A DNA stretch of 64,000 nt from Trichosphaerium sp. ATCC 40318. Lineage: Eukaryota > Discosea > Flabellinia > Trichosidae. Shown piece by piece: positions 47,403-57,700 of this stretch (position 1 is the stretch's first letter; every line of letters begins with the position of its first letter). The notes beneath the pieces were generated by a model. The model did not search any database and had not been told where the DNA came from. It saw only the letters and a list, made by a program, of their open reading frames with translations. A program made the translations under genes and the position numbers. Location of the stretch: the NCBI GenBank assembly GCA_038496445.1, contig JALMLS010000385.1, positions 248,001 through 312,000 of the forward strand. The letters are read 5' to 3'.

Positions 47403-48254
47403 ATGATACCAGGCGCTTTGAAAATAACCGCATTACCACAAGAGATGACCCAGTGTATAATATACGCCCTATGTGATAATAACAACGTTAAAAGTACGTT
47501 AAAATCACTATCACGCTTCTCAGTATGTAAGAAATGGCACAACATCGTCTCTGGCGATGCTACATGGATTTCTCTCTACAAAACGCACTACAAGCCTCAA
47601 AACTACATAGACGGCCAGTACTACCCTCCTTTGTTCTCTACAGATAAAAAAAAAGTGGCAGCACCAAACCGACCAACAGATGTTTTGACTTGGAAGCAAA
47701 AATTCAAAGCGGAGCATGTGCTTGTTGACAAATTACGATTTAATAGCTTCTTGTCTTTCCATTCGTTTTACTACCTCATTGAGAATAGTAATGCACACTC
47801 TAGAGGGTGGACAGAGGAAGAATATGACAAGTATTTCATGGAACATGATGATGAAGTACAAAATCATATAGAAACAACACACTCTTTTATAGCAAACGTA
47901 CTCATTCGTAAAGAATATTTTGATGCTATGGTATGTCTGTATAAACAGTGGGATTCCTCAGCAAAGTATATGGACGATCATGGCTACTTTACAGATAGCA
48001 GACTGGAGTTTGAGTTCCATACAATCGAGGAGGAAATATTTAGATTACTTTTCTATGATACACCCTTTGATAAGCAAGCTTGGTGTAAGTACTTTATAGC
48101 ACTTAAGATAGAATATCAAAAGTATAAGTTTTATGAACCGTTGCATCCACACGTGTTTGTTGAACATGTCAAAAAGTTTGTTAATGACGATGATGAACTT
48201 TTTGACTTGTTACCAAGAACAAACAAAGCACATACTGATGGCAATGAATGGTGA
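47403..48254 (+). CDS. F-box protein, single exon
   Basis: Predicted protein of 283 residues. The start at 47403 places the F-box at residues 8-55 (ITALPQEMTQCIIYALCD, then SRFSVCKKWHNIVSGDATWISLYKTHY), a good match to the pattern LP.E....I...L......S...VCK.W..I...D..W. The remainder is acidic and helical, without known repeats (WTEEEYDKYFMEHDDE; FDKQAWCKYFIALKIEYQ). Likely a substrate adaptor of an SCF ubiquitin ligase. Intronless, second in the tandem F-box array. Confidence 0.72.
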   Translation: MIPGALKITALPQEMTQCIIYALCDNNNVKSTLKSLSRFSVCKKWHNIVSGDATWISLYKTHYKPQNYIDGQYYPPLFSTDKKKVAAPNRPTDVLTWKQKFKAEHVLVDKLRFNSFLSFHSFYYLIENSNAHSRGWTEEEYDKYFMEHDDEVQNHIETTHSFIANVLIRKEYFDAMVCLYKQWDSSAKYMDDHGYFTDSRLEFEFHTIEEEIFRLLFYDTPFDKQAWCKYFIALKIEYQKYKFYEPLHPHVFVEHVKKFVNDDDELFDLLPRTNKAHTDGNEW

Positions 48255-48617
48255 CTTTACCAAATGCTCATTTTGCTACATAATACCATCATACAGTGTA
48301 AGTGGCATACCTTCAATAAACAATCATATTTCCTACGTTGTACTTCTTTTCACGTTTAATGTGAGGTTGATTATGTCTTCTCTACCATTCATACAACTTA
48401 TTACTAGTAAGGCTACTTTATTAGTAGTAGGAAAGTAGTTACAGAAGAACAGTTTGCTGCAACAGCAAACATTTCAAATGCTGTTAACAAAACCACTCTT
48501 GGCAGTACAAAGTGACTTGAAAATATCACGTGTTTCAAAAAAAAAACCTATCAAGGATTTATCTTATTCGTTTATCTTTGTTGACTGTTTTTGAACCATT
48601 GTCTATCTACAAATTGA
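48255..48617. other. Spacer between F-box genes
   Basis: No coding evidence. A CACGTG motif (ATCACGTGTT, near 48528) lies about 90 bp before the next ATG and may be part of its promoter. Confidence 0.4.
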
Positions 48618-49529
48618 ATGGGTTCTACGATATCAAACACAGTTACAAACGTTATTAGCTTGTTAGCTAAAAAAAAGCTGTTAGACCTTCCAACAGAGAT
48701 ACTAGCGCATTTGCTCAAGTTTATAGATCGTGCTGATCGATTTAGTGTTTCTCAAAGCTGTAGACGGTTATCAGACATCATACGTTACCATGTTGGATAC
48801 AATTACATTGCCATTGACTCGACATCATCTTGTTCTCGGCTACAGGGAAGTCCCCTTCTCAAAAACACAAGAATATCACTAGCAGGGTTCAAACAGGCAA
48901 GAAATGATGATCTCAGATATCTTTCTGGTGTTCATGAGCTATTTCTTTATCGGAACGAGTATATCACAGATTTAACATGTATACAAGGTGTTCGTTATTT
49001 GTTACTGTTTGATTGCCCGAATATCAGTGACAACGGTATAGTAGCAGTTGCTAAACATCTCAAGGAATTGTATATGAGCGGCGCGCCTAAAGTGACATCT
49101 ATAGGTATGAAAGCACTCTCTGGAGTACCAAATATCCATCTGCCAAGCTCTAAAGTGACAGATGATGTGTTGGTAGAGTTATCTGGAGCACACACAATCA
49201 ACTTAGGTCTTTGTAAACTCATAACAGATGAAGGTATTTCTGCCTTGGCTGGTGTACATACAATAGACTTGACTTTGACAAGAGTGACAGATAAAGGAGT
49301 CCATGCTTTAGCTGTTGCTGGCGTGCACAACATCAACCTTTCTTATTGTACGAGAATCACTGTTGCTTGTATGAAAAGTCTTGCTAATGCTCACACTATT
49401 GATCTATCGTATACACATGCAACAGATGACTGGCTTGCTCCTCTTTCTAACATCAAGGTGCTAAAACTACTGGGTTGCGAAAACATCTCAAGGAAAGTAA
49501 TTATCAAAGGAGTAAAGATCAGTTACTAG
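48618..49529 (+). CDS. F-box/leucine-rich-repeat protein, single exon
   Basis: Predicted protein of 303 residues. The F-box lies at residues 20-60 (LLDLPTEILAHLLKFID, FSVSQSCRRLSDII). From about residue 85 on there are eight or nine short LRR units of the cysteine-containing/AMN1 type, with phrases like ITDEGISALAGVHTIDL and VTDKGVHALA. This layout is that of FBXL-type substrate adaptors for SCF ubiquitin ligases. The rigid 'AL.GVHTIDL' wording of each repeat suggests recent internal duplication; similar repeats occur in giant-virus and protist F-box proteins. Intronless. The next gene downstream is a decayed relative. Confidence 0.78.
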   Translation: MGSTISNTVTNVISLLAKKKLLDLPTEILAHLLKFIDRADRFSVSQSCRRLSDIIRYHVGYNYIAIDSTSSCSRLQGSPLLKNTRISLAGFKQARNDDLRYLSGVHELFLYRNEYITDLTCIQGVRYLLLFDCPNISDNGIVAVAKHLKELYMSGAPKVTSIGMKALSGVPNIHLPSSKVTDDVLVELSGAHTINLGLCKLITDEGISALAGVHTIDLTLTRVTDKGVHALAVAGVHNINLSYCTRITVACMKSLANAHTIDLSYTHATDDWLAPLSNIKVLKLLGCENISRKVIIKGVKISY

Positions 49530-49587
49530 TTGTAGCTAATAACTTAGTAAACATTATAAGTTAGCCTTTCTTTTTTAGAAGTTACAA

Positions 49588-50234
49588 ATGGAAAGCAACG
49601 TGCCTAACACGCATCCCTTTGATCTCAGTTCACTCCCTGTTGAAGCAATCGTTCATATCCTTAAATGTGGGACGTACGCCCTTCGTTTAGGGCAGACTTG
49701 CCTTTATTGAGTGATGCCGTAATCATGTCGGCTATGATAATATCCAACTTCAAGCGAATCTATGATAAAACTGCTGTCAGGCCTTTACTTCAGAATACAC
49801 GCATTTCGCTTCGAAATATTACACTGGTGGCATTACATTGACTTGAGATAAACTGATGTTGGTGATGAGGGGCTTAAAGCACTTTCTGGCGTTCACACCA
49901 TCTGTTTGAGGCAATGTAGAGGAATAACAGATGAAGGTATCAAGGCTTTGGCTGGTGTACATGCTATTACCGAAACAATCTCTGGTGTAACAGATGAAGG
50001 GTAAAAGGCGCTATCAGGAGTACACTGTAGAGCTACCTATTGTGACTCGATCACTGATAAAGGCATCAAAGCACTGGTTGGTGCACATAGTATTAATTTG
50101 GCAGCTGCTCTGGTATAACAGATGACGGTTTATATGCTTTAGTTGGACTACGTTGCCTTAGAATACATGATTGTGTTAACGTGTCCTGGAAATGCAGAGC
50201 AACGTTAGGCGAAAGAGGTGTGAAAGAATTCTAA
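49588..50234 (+). pseudogene. Decayed F-box/LRR gene
   Basis: An ATG at 49588 opens an F-box (FDLSSLPVEAIVHILKCG), but the frame soon ends. Further on, the same LRR wording as the gene upstream returns in broken frames (GDEGLKALSGVHTICL, ITDEGIKALAGVHA, ITDKGIKALVGAHSINL), interrupted by stops near 49999 and 50115 and by frameshifts. It is a tandem duplicate of 48618-49529 that has lost its function. Confidence 0.75.
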
Positions 50235-50652
50235 ATAGATATTTTCAATAAAAGTTACTTTACAATTAAACATTTGTGCATGTAGTAGAAAATAGACGTT
50301 TGTGCAAAGCGACAACCTTACACAACAACTGTTATGATACTTTTGGAAAGGTTGTATGGGCTTGGATTATACCGACAAAGAAATGACAATCAAACGTTTC
50401 AATGAAGTGTTTTTTTTTAAATTATTTGTTTTGTGCACAAGAAACGACATACGTCGCTCCTATTTTAAAGTTTGGTGTCTTTTTTTTGTTTGTGTTGTTT
50501 GATGAGTAACTCCTTTAATAAGATGTTAATAGAAGTGCTCAGGATTCGACTTGGATGCATCACCAGTTGTATCAGTATACATATCCTACAAAAAAAAATT
50601 ACTAATTACAATCATGTTGAATGCACGTGATACAGTTCTATTCGCTCAAATC
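50235..50652. other. Intergenic region
   Basis: Non-coding; nothing recognised apart from a few short ORFs and a GCACGTGATA motif near 50628. Confidence 0.4.
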
Positions 50653-51101
50653 CTACTTATTTATACGCCCACAGAAATACGGTACGTTTATGTCGCTTAT
50701 AAAAACAGTATTTTGAGGGGCGGAGGGCAAAAAAAAGGAAGGATTTGCATGAATAGAAGTGAAGTTTAAGCAGCTTTGTTTTCGAATGTAGTATCGTACC
50801 ATGTCATCAGTATCAACATCATCGCTATCTACTATATCTACAGATGATTCCTCTATAGTCTTCTGAGTAGAAGGAGGAGCAGGAGGTACATAAGATAGTG
50901 AATCAGGTGGTTCAGCTCTAAGCGGCTGAAGTGGATCATCTTGAGGTTTGCCATACTTTTCCATTTCAGTGTAACGAACACTATCAAGTACAAGTCAGAA
51001 GAAATCAAAATCAAATAGCACAATTTAAGGTAGAAAATATTGAGTAAAAACACCTTGCGACTAAAGCGCATATTTGCACAATAGGCACAAGAAACACTCA
51101 T
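50653..51101 (-). CDS. Small acidic/proline-containing hypothetical protein
   Basis: Tentative. The exon 50964-50653 encodes MEKYGKPQDDPLQPLRAEP, then a Pro-rich piece (YVPPAPPSTQK) and an acidic patch (SSVDIVDSDDVDTDDM). A short upstream exon from 51101 (MSVSCAYCANMRFSRK) may be joined by an intron starting GTGTTT, but I could not make the phase fit. There is no recognisable family. It lies just downstream of the Frizzled-type receptor gene on the same strand. Confidence 0.3.
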
Positions 51102-51284
51102 AACTTGTTTCCCTGTTCAGTAAAATAATAAACCGATCATATAGTTACATGCTACCAAGTATAATTTACGAAAATGGTAGCGTGTAACTGCACAGATATA
51201 CAATATTAAACTCAATGAACTTATAGTCCAAAACAGAAGTCACAAAATGAGATAAAATAAAAAACTTCAAACATTAAAAACGCA

Positions 51285-53609
51285 CTAAAGATCGTCATCG
51301 TTCTCGACACGGTGATATGCCTACATAAAATATTATTGCTTTAATTACAAGCTATACTTACGCTATTATAGAATTTTCCTTTAGAATTCTTGGCACATGC
51401 ACAATACAAGAAAATACTCAATAAAATGAGAATTACTATTGCTATGCTAATAATCATAACAAGTCCTAATGTACTGAACATAGGCGGTTTACTAGGCTTT
51501 ACTAATGATAAAGGTGTTAGTATACGTATTTACCATTACTAAGTATGTCATTCAAGTTAAATCACGTGTTGTGTAACTGAAAAAAACCAGAAAAATTGAG
51601 CGAGGTTTTGACATGCATGTTTTAACTTGAACGACACTCAATAACCAACTTAAACATTCTTTACCTTCATGGTTCTTATTTTCTACACTGACAGCTTGTA
51701 CACCCTTCTTTAGAAGGTCCTCTAATAGTAAAGAAATAAGAAAAAAATAAGAAAATCCTTGTAAGTCCCAAAATGTGCTTACCTTTTCTTGACTCATAGT
51801 TTGATACAGCAGCAGTTGCTGCATTATCTGCTGTTCTACCTGCTGGTAGTAAATTATCTACAAATCCTATGACTATTACAGCTTCAACAGCACGCTTGCT
51901 TGTAGAACAATGCGTTAAGATAAAAGCTGCTGCTGCATCTTTAGGATCAATCAACGATAGTACAAGTGCCTCAGCACCAATAAAGCACTCGCTCATCGAT
52001 ACAGACACAAGAAACCTCTGATTTATCTGGAAGAAAACTAGGGTTAATTCGAAGTGTTTCAATATTAACTCACCAAACCAGAAGCTATTGGTTGCTTTGT
52101 TGCAGTTGGAGGCACGGATGTTGGTGTTTCAGTTGTTGGAGATATGGTAGTTGGAGGTTTCGTTGGAACCTCTGTTGTTGGAGCATCAGTTGTAGGAGCC
52201 TCAGTGGTTGGCGCTTCACTTGTAGGAGCATCAGTTGTTGGTGCATCTGTGGTCGGCGCGTCCGTTGTTGGAGCATCTGTTGTAGGCGTATCGGTGGTAG
52301 GAGATTTAGTTGGAACCTCTGTTGTTGGAGCATCAGTTGTAGGAGCTCCAGTAGTTGGTGGTTTAGTTGAAGGAGCATCTGTGGTTGGAGAATCAGTCTA
52401 CAGTACGATTAGATAATAAATGATAACATTATGATGTACCACAGTAGCTGGAGCAACAGTAGTATTTGCAGGCGTTGGAGCAACAGGAGCAATAGTAGTA
52501 TTTGCAGGCGTTGGCTCAGCAGTTACATTTGTGGGTGTTGGCGCATCAGTAACGTTTGGGTTAGTTGGAATCTTAGATTCAACTATTTACGATTAGAAAT
52601 GTTGGAAAAGGTGTGAACATTGATAGACGTACTACAAGGATATGTAAAGCCGTTGACAGTAACATTAGATTCAGGAAATGTTGGTACAGTATTGTTTCCA
52701 TCAAGTATTGATACACCCGAACAGTTTGTAAGGAAGGACAACTGTTCATTAGCTTGCTCTGACAAAAAAGAGTAAGGTTCATTTCATAGAACAAACAATG
52801 CAATTGGTACCATTAAGAAGAGAAATGAGGTCCGGACACACATCTGCGAAGTGGTCACATGCGCTTTTGCACATTGGTTCACCAACCAAAACTAGGTAAA
52901 AAAGTGAGAACATGCACCAATATTTATCTAATTACCTTGTGGATTGTCAAGACATTTCGGACTGAGGGTTGAGCAAACCAACTCGGTGAACACTTCAAGA
53001 CAACCTGGTGATTGTGATGCAACCTGGGTCGCCACAGGGAGTAGGTCCGTTAATGACGTTGAATAGACATCATCCTAAACTACTCGTGAGTATTGATATT
53101 CAAACGTAGTGGATATAATGACATACAAGAGTATTGTTACCCAAAGTAAAGACACCATTTGAGAAATTACCAACAAAAGAAGAACAAAAGTCCTTTGCTA
53201 CTTGAGGAGCGTCCTCGAAACTGCGACATTCACCAAAGGCTTCCTTGGGATTACTCATGGGAGTTGGTTCGCTAGTGACATTTGCTGGAGCTGGAGCAAC
53301 AGTGGTGTTCGCTTGCGCTGGAGCGGATGGAGCGATAGTAGTGTTTGCTTGTACTGGAGCAGAAGGTGCGATAGTAGTATTTGCTTGTACTGGAGCGGAT
53401 GGAGCAATAGTAGTGTTTGCTTGTACTGGAGCAGAAGGAGCAATAGTAGTATTTGCTTGTACTGGAGCAGATGGAGCAATAGTAGTGTTCGCTTGTACTG
53501 GAGCAGATGGAGCAATAGTAGTGTTTGACACTGTTGGTGTATCAGTATCGTTAGATTCAACGTCACGCTTGTACCCATAGTCACCATTAAAACCTAAGTT
53601 AACAATCAT
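51285..53609 (-). CDS. Frizzled-CRD, mucin-like type I membrane protein
   Basis: Order from the N terminus: tandem APSAPVQANTTI repeats (53530-53290); then a Cys-rich domain with the spacing of a Frizzled CRD (ECRSFEDAPQVAKDFC, SPGCLEVFTELVC, LSPKCLDNPQ, GEPMCKSACDHFADVC, FLTNC). Next is a long Thr/Pro/Asp-rich mucin-like stalk made of PTTDA-type repeats (52400-52140). A region without known family follows (GAEALVLSLIDPKDAAAAFI). A transmembrane helix (LGLVMIISIAIVILILLSIF) is followed by a short tail ending ENDDDL (stop 51285-51287). The signal-peptide exon was not found; it should lie upstream of 53609, where TTAACTTAG looks like an acceptor. Frizzled-type CRDs bind lipids or lipidated ligands and occur in amoebozoan receptors. 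No seven-helix domain is present, so it is a single-pass protein. CRD call is moderate; topology is strong. Confidence 0.65.
52144..52400 (-). repeat. 15-bp minisatellite encoding PTTDA-type repeats
   Basis: About 15 imperfect tandem copies of a 15-bp unit (plus-strand wording near GGAGCATCAGTTGTT) encode Pro-Thr-Thr-Asp/Glu-Ala/Val/Thr. It is likely heavily O-glycosylated in the protein and length-variable in the population. Confidence 0.8.
53290..53530 (-). repeat. 36-bp minisatellite encoding 12-residue repeats
   Basis: Six near-identical 36-bp units encode APSAPVQANTTI, each with an N-x-T glycosylation site. Differences between units are mostly synonymous or single-residue (PVQ against PAQ). 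Confidence 0.85.
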
Positions 53610-53727
53610 TTAAAAACCGGTTTTGTGCCTTTATGAACTTTTTCACGCACCACTAAATACCTGAATAGGTAACGGTTTCGAGTAGGAATTCGATATTCGT
53701 ACCGTGATACTATTCAAAGTACTAGGT

Positions 53728-54546
53728 CTAGAGTAGACAAGGTGTAACATCCTGAACAAATATTAGAGTTTTCACGTGATGTATTCGACGGTACCATGAT
53801 GTAAGAGGTTGTACAGTAGGTGCAGGGTGTGTGAGAGGTTCAACACATAAAGTTGAACTTGCGCAATCGCTTCCAAGCACAATATTGTCAGCAGCTGTAT
53901 CTGTGCGCTGTTGCTGGCGTGTGGTACTAATTTGTAGGTTCAGTTCCTCCACTGCGCTCTCTAATGAGGAAATATCAACCTCCTTTTTATTTTGGTTAGA
54001 CACAAATAGTATGCTTTTAAAGTTCTAGCGACATGCAAAATCGCACCCATAAAATAGATTCACTGGCGGGAAGAGTTATAAACGCAGTTTCGAGAAAGTT
54101 TGTGTTGCGCGTGAGAGATGATGCCGTAGTTGACGCCAAGATTACAATGGCGATTATCTGATGCGGTTTAGTAAACAAGCGATGTTATTGGTAAAAAGGA
54201 CAAAAGAATTGAAATACGAACCGCCAATTGTAATAGACCTGACATGGCGACCTGTATGTCGCGGTATTGTACTAGTGAACAGACTTGACACTCAGTGGCT
54301 TAAAGGCGAATATGCTCACTGTCACTGACACACTCTCTAGGAATGAACGCACTAGTGCGAAGTCGAACAACCTAACCTGTGGTTTGGGATTTTCAATGAA
54401 AGTGATCTTAATCTCTTGTTTTTGCAATCTCTCAATCAGTGCAAGTTGTAAACGTGATACAAACCAAGGATTACGCTCTAGTACTTTGACCCAAACAATG
54501 AAGCCACGATCAGTGAGACTTTTCAAGATTAAGGCAACCACATGAA
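53728..54546 (-). CDS. Hypothetical minus-strand gene, exons uncertain
   Basis: Tentative. Two exon-like stretches have protein-like composition. One is 54541-54370 (LILKSLTDRGFIVWVKVLERNPWFV..., IERLQKQEIKITFIENPKPQ), with a possible donor at GTTAGG. The other is 54031-53728 (after the acceptor-like GTCGCTAG: SNQNKKEVDISSLESAVEEL, a likely coiled coil). The middle part could not be joined and no ATG is secure. I do not recognise a family. It is divergent from the Roco gene. Confidence 0.3.
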
Positions 54547-54727
54547 GCTTACTGAGTCAGTTTCCTAAAATAAACTACACGAGGGATCGTACTAGTCGTG
54601 TTATTGTTTTGACAGTTTTTGTTCCCCAAAAACAAATACTCAACGCCAAAAGTTGCCGATTAATGTCGTTTGCCTTTACAAGGGTTATATCTCTGTAGAA
54701 GCACGGCAGCGAACCTCCAAAAACTGT

Positions 54728-57700
54728 ATGGAAAAGCAAAAAGGGAGTTTTGAGCCAGAGTCATCTGGAGGTACGTGCTACATATTTAACAGTATATAAG
54801 CGCATGTCAAAACATTTGTGTTAACGCCACACGCACATTGTAGAGACACGAATAGCACCTCTCTCGACGCTATGTGCACTCATTTCTGGCGAATTAGAAC
54901 AAAATACAGACGCGATTCTACAATTGTGGGCAACGCGGTTGTATCTATCTCGTTTTGTATCCGGCGTACGCTATTTTACACTAAAATTCGTCATGCGTGC
55001 TTATAAAAAGCAGGATTCAGACAGCAAAAGACGCAAGCAAAAATCTGCTTTTGATTTTATTACCCACTTCCTGAGTACTGTACCATCAAAGAAACTAAGC
55101 CGTAAGGAGAATCGCGCTTTGAGAAGGGTACGGATTTTCTAGCCATTCATCTTCCTAAATAGTAATACCCTTGTTCCCTTAGCTATTGGATACAATGAAC
55201 AGGGATAGATTATCATTTTCGACTAGAAATGTACAATTTCCCTTGTTGTACCCAGGCGAAGAAATATCTAATGAACGTCAAGGCACGTGATACGAAACAA
55301 TAAAGCAAAAAAAAAAATCAGAACATGTGAAGATATGTTTTTCTCCTGTCTTGCTTACTTATCTATAGACATTGAATTTAAGCTTAAAGATAATTGGATA
55401 CGTGGTAGAGTATCGAGTACAAACTTCAGGTTTATATTTGTGGCATCGCAGGGCGTTTATTCTTTGACAGAACCAAACACCTCAAAGTTTGTGTTTATCG
55501 TACGAATTTTTTTTTCAACTGACATCTTTGACTTTTGTGTCTTATGAATTTTTGTATAGCGCTCTTTCTTTTATCAAGATATACACAGAGTTACTATGCC
55601 TTCAACAACTGAACTGTTTATTATAACTAAATCATTTACAACTATTTATATTCGCACATCAAAGCCAGTTATAAGACTTCTTGAAGGTATTGAAATCAAA
55701 TTTGCCAAGTACTTACACTATATTAGTCGACTTAAGAACACGTCTTGAAGATCAGGGCCAAGGGCATGTTACTCGCCTAATGCAGTTAAAATTGTACGAA
55801 ACTACATTATTTTTGTTCAAAATATTGATAAGTTTTGTTTTAGATGTAAAAGACTTTCTCCACCGATAAGTTCGCCTTATGTTCCAGCTAAGGAGTTTAA
55901 GAGAATGCATATAAAATTTGAAGTTGGTCAATGGCGTATTATAAATAGAGCGTACAACTTGTCAAGATTCATTGGTGATGTATGTCACTTCTTCTATGCT
56001 TGTTCCTCTTGCTTATTATTTTGTAGAATTGTATGGTTTTGCCTTTTGTCACACCAGATACGATGATACTAGAAACGGGTAAACACCGAAAGTATGTGAT
56101 ACTTCTTACCTTTTATTCTTTAACCACTTCCATCTTTAATCTTCTACTAGACCTCAAGGTATAGTACCATACCTCACATGGGCGTCGGTACAATTTTTTT
56201 TTATTTCCATGGAACCACAATCAATATTTACACTTTGTTAAAACTAGCCATCTGGTGGCTGCTTATTCCGAGATGCATCTCCGAGAGCAATTCGTATAGG
56301 CGAGCGTGTTTCTCTAAATAACAAAACAATGTATAAACTACTATCTAATTGCAACGCCAGTAACCTTGCAAAACCACCAGCAATGTAAGCATAGCCAAAT
56401 CACTATTGCCTTAGTTGACCTTGCTGTAGGAGAGGTCAACATTTTATATTCTCAGTTGATGACGGTGATACACAGCTAATTAACCAAGCGTACAACAGAT
56501 ACAATCCGTTCATGGAGACAACAAACACTTTAGCACCAGACTGGACGCCTAAAGTTCTACAGAATACGTGGTCAATCACTGATACTACATATCAATATAA
56601 CCGTTTGTTAAATGTATCAAAGAGCTCGCACAGTAGAAATGCGCTTCGGAAAGGCATAATGAGATTAAGTGGTAATGACTTCTAAAAAATCAGTAACAAG
56701 TTTTGATTTTTTTAACTTTTCATAGATACTCGTATTAGGACTCTCTTAAACATATCGATTGAGATAGCAACTTGCCTTAGTTCTCGCGCAAATGCAATAG
56801 TTCAAGCTCCAGATGGAGAAGTAACAGCACAGTTAGTACGTAGCATTAGCTGTCAAAAAAAACCTCTCGGAATATTTGTTTGTACTTTTTTTAATTACAT
56901 ATTGTTTAGGTTTGCTTGGCACAGATTCTTATTGATCCTTATTTCCGTACATACCGTGGTATCCTTGTTTTGATAGATAAAGAATGGAATAGTCTATGCC
57001 TTTCTGCAAGAGCTCTTCCACGTAATTATGAAGTAGCTTTCTTGCAGTTTGTTGAAAGCATATGGTACTGCAATATACCTCTTTTCTCTATCTAATACTC
57101 ATGGAATATTATAAGGCAAATACAACGTCATTTTCCAGATGCTTTTGAGTATAATGAACAGTTCCTTATTGAATTAATGCGTGCTGTAAATTCTGGATTA
57201 TTCAACGAACTTATTTTTATTCCACATGTACACCCACTATTTTTATTTGCCTTTTTTTCTCCATCACGTGTTAGCAACGAATTAATGTCTTTAGAGACAA
57301 CGAAAGAATATGAAGCTACATACGCACTCTATGTCTGTAGTGAACTACTTTTTTATGTCTTCTGTACTCCTTAGATGTACAAACCCACTCTATGCTGGAA
57401 TGGATGCGTATCCTGATATCATAAAAGATATTAAACCATTACAACGTGTGGCTTTATGGGAGAGATACTATTTAGGACCTGACCCAAATACACCGTACGC
57501 AATTTTATCTACTATATCTCCACAATGTGGGTAGTTGGCTGCTTGAGTATTACTAAGTGAGTGTAGGTTGCTATCACCTAGTCGTTTGAAGCATTATAAG
57601 ACCAGTAAAGGAGCTGGTTCACCTTATCTAAGAGGAAGAGTGATGCCATTCAGCTCATCACATTTTGTAAATTTATCTTACTTGTCACTGCAAGATATAA

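Noticed and set aside
47255-47476. 73-residue ORF upstream of the second F-box gene
   Set aside because: It overlaps the F-box start in another frame, with no domain and no splice link; probably leader sequence.
52085-52416. Plus- and minus-strand ORFs rich in Val/Gly/Ala, Trp/Cys/Ser or Leu/Gln
   Set aside because: Shadow frames of the 15-bp minisatellite in the Frizzled-CRD gene; only the Pro-Thr-Thr frame continues into adjoining exons.
53202-53587. Three further open frames over the 36-bp repeats
   Set aside because: Shadow frames; the APSAPVQANTTI frame joins the Cys-rich domain.
54818-55006. 62-residue plus-strand ORF near the start of the Roco gene
   Set aside because: Out of frame with the spliced exon starting at 54856, which continues into the myotubularin part.
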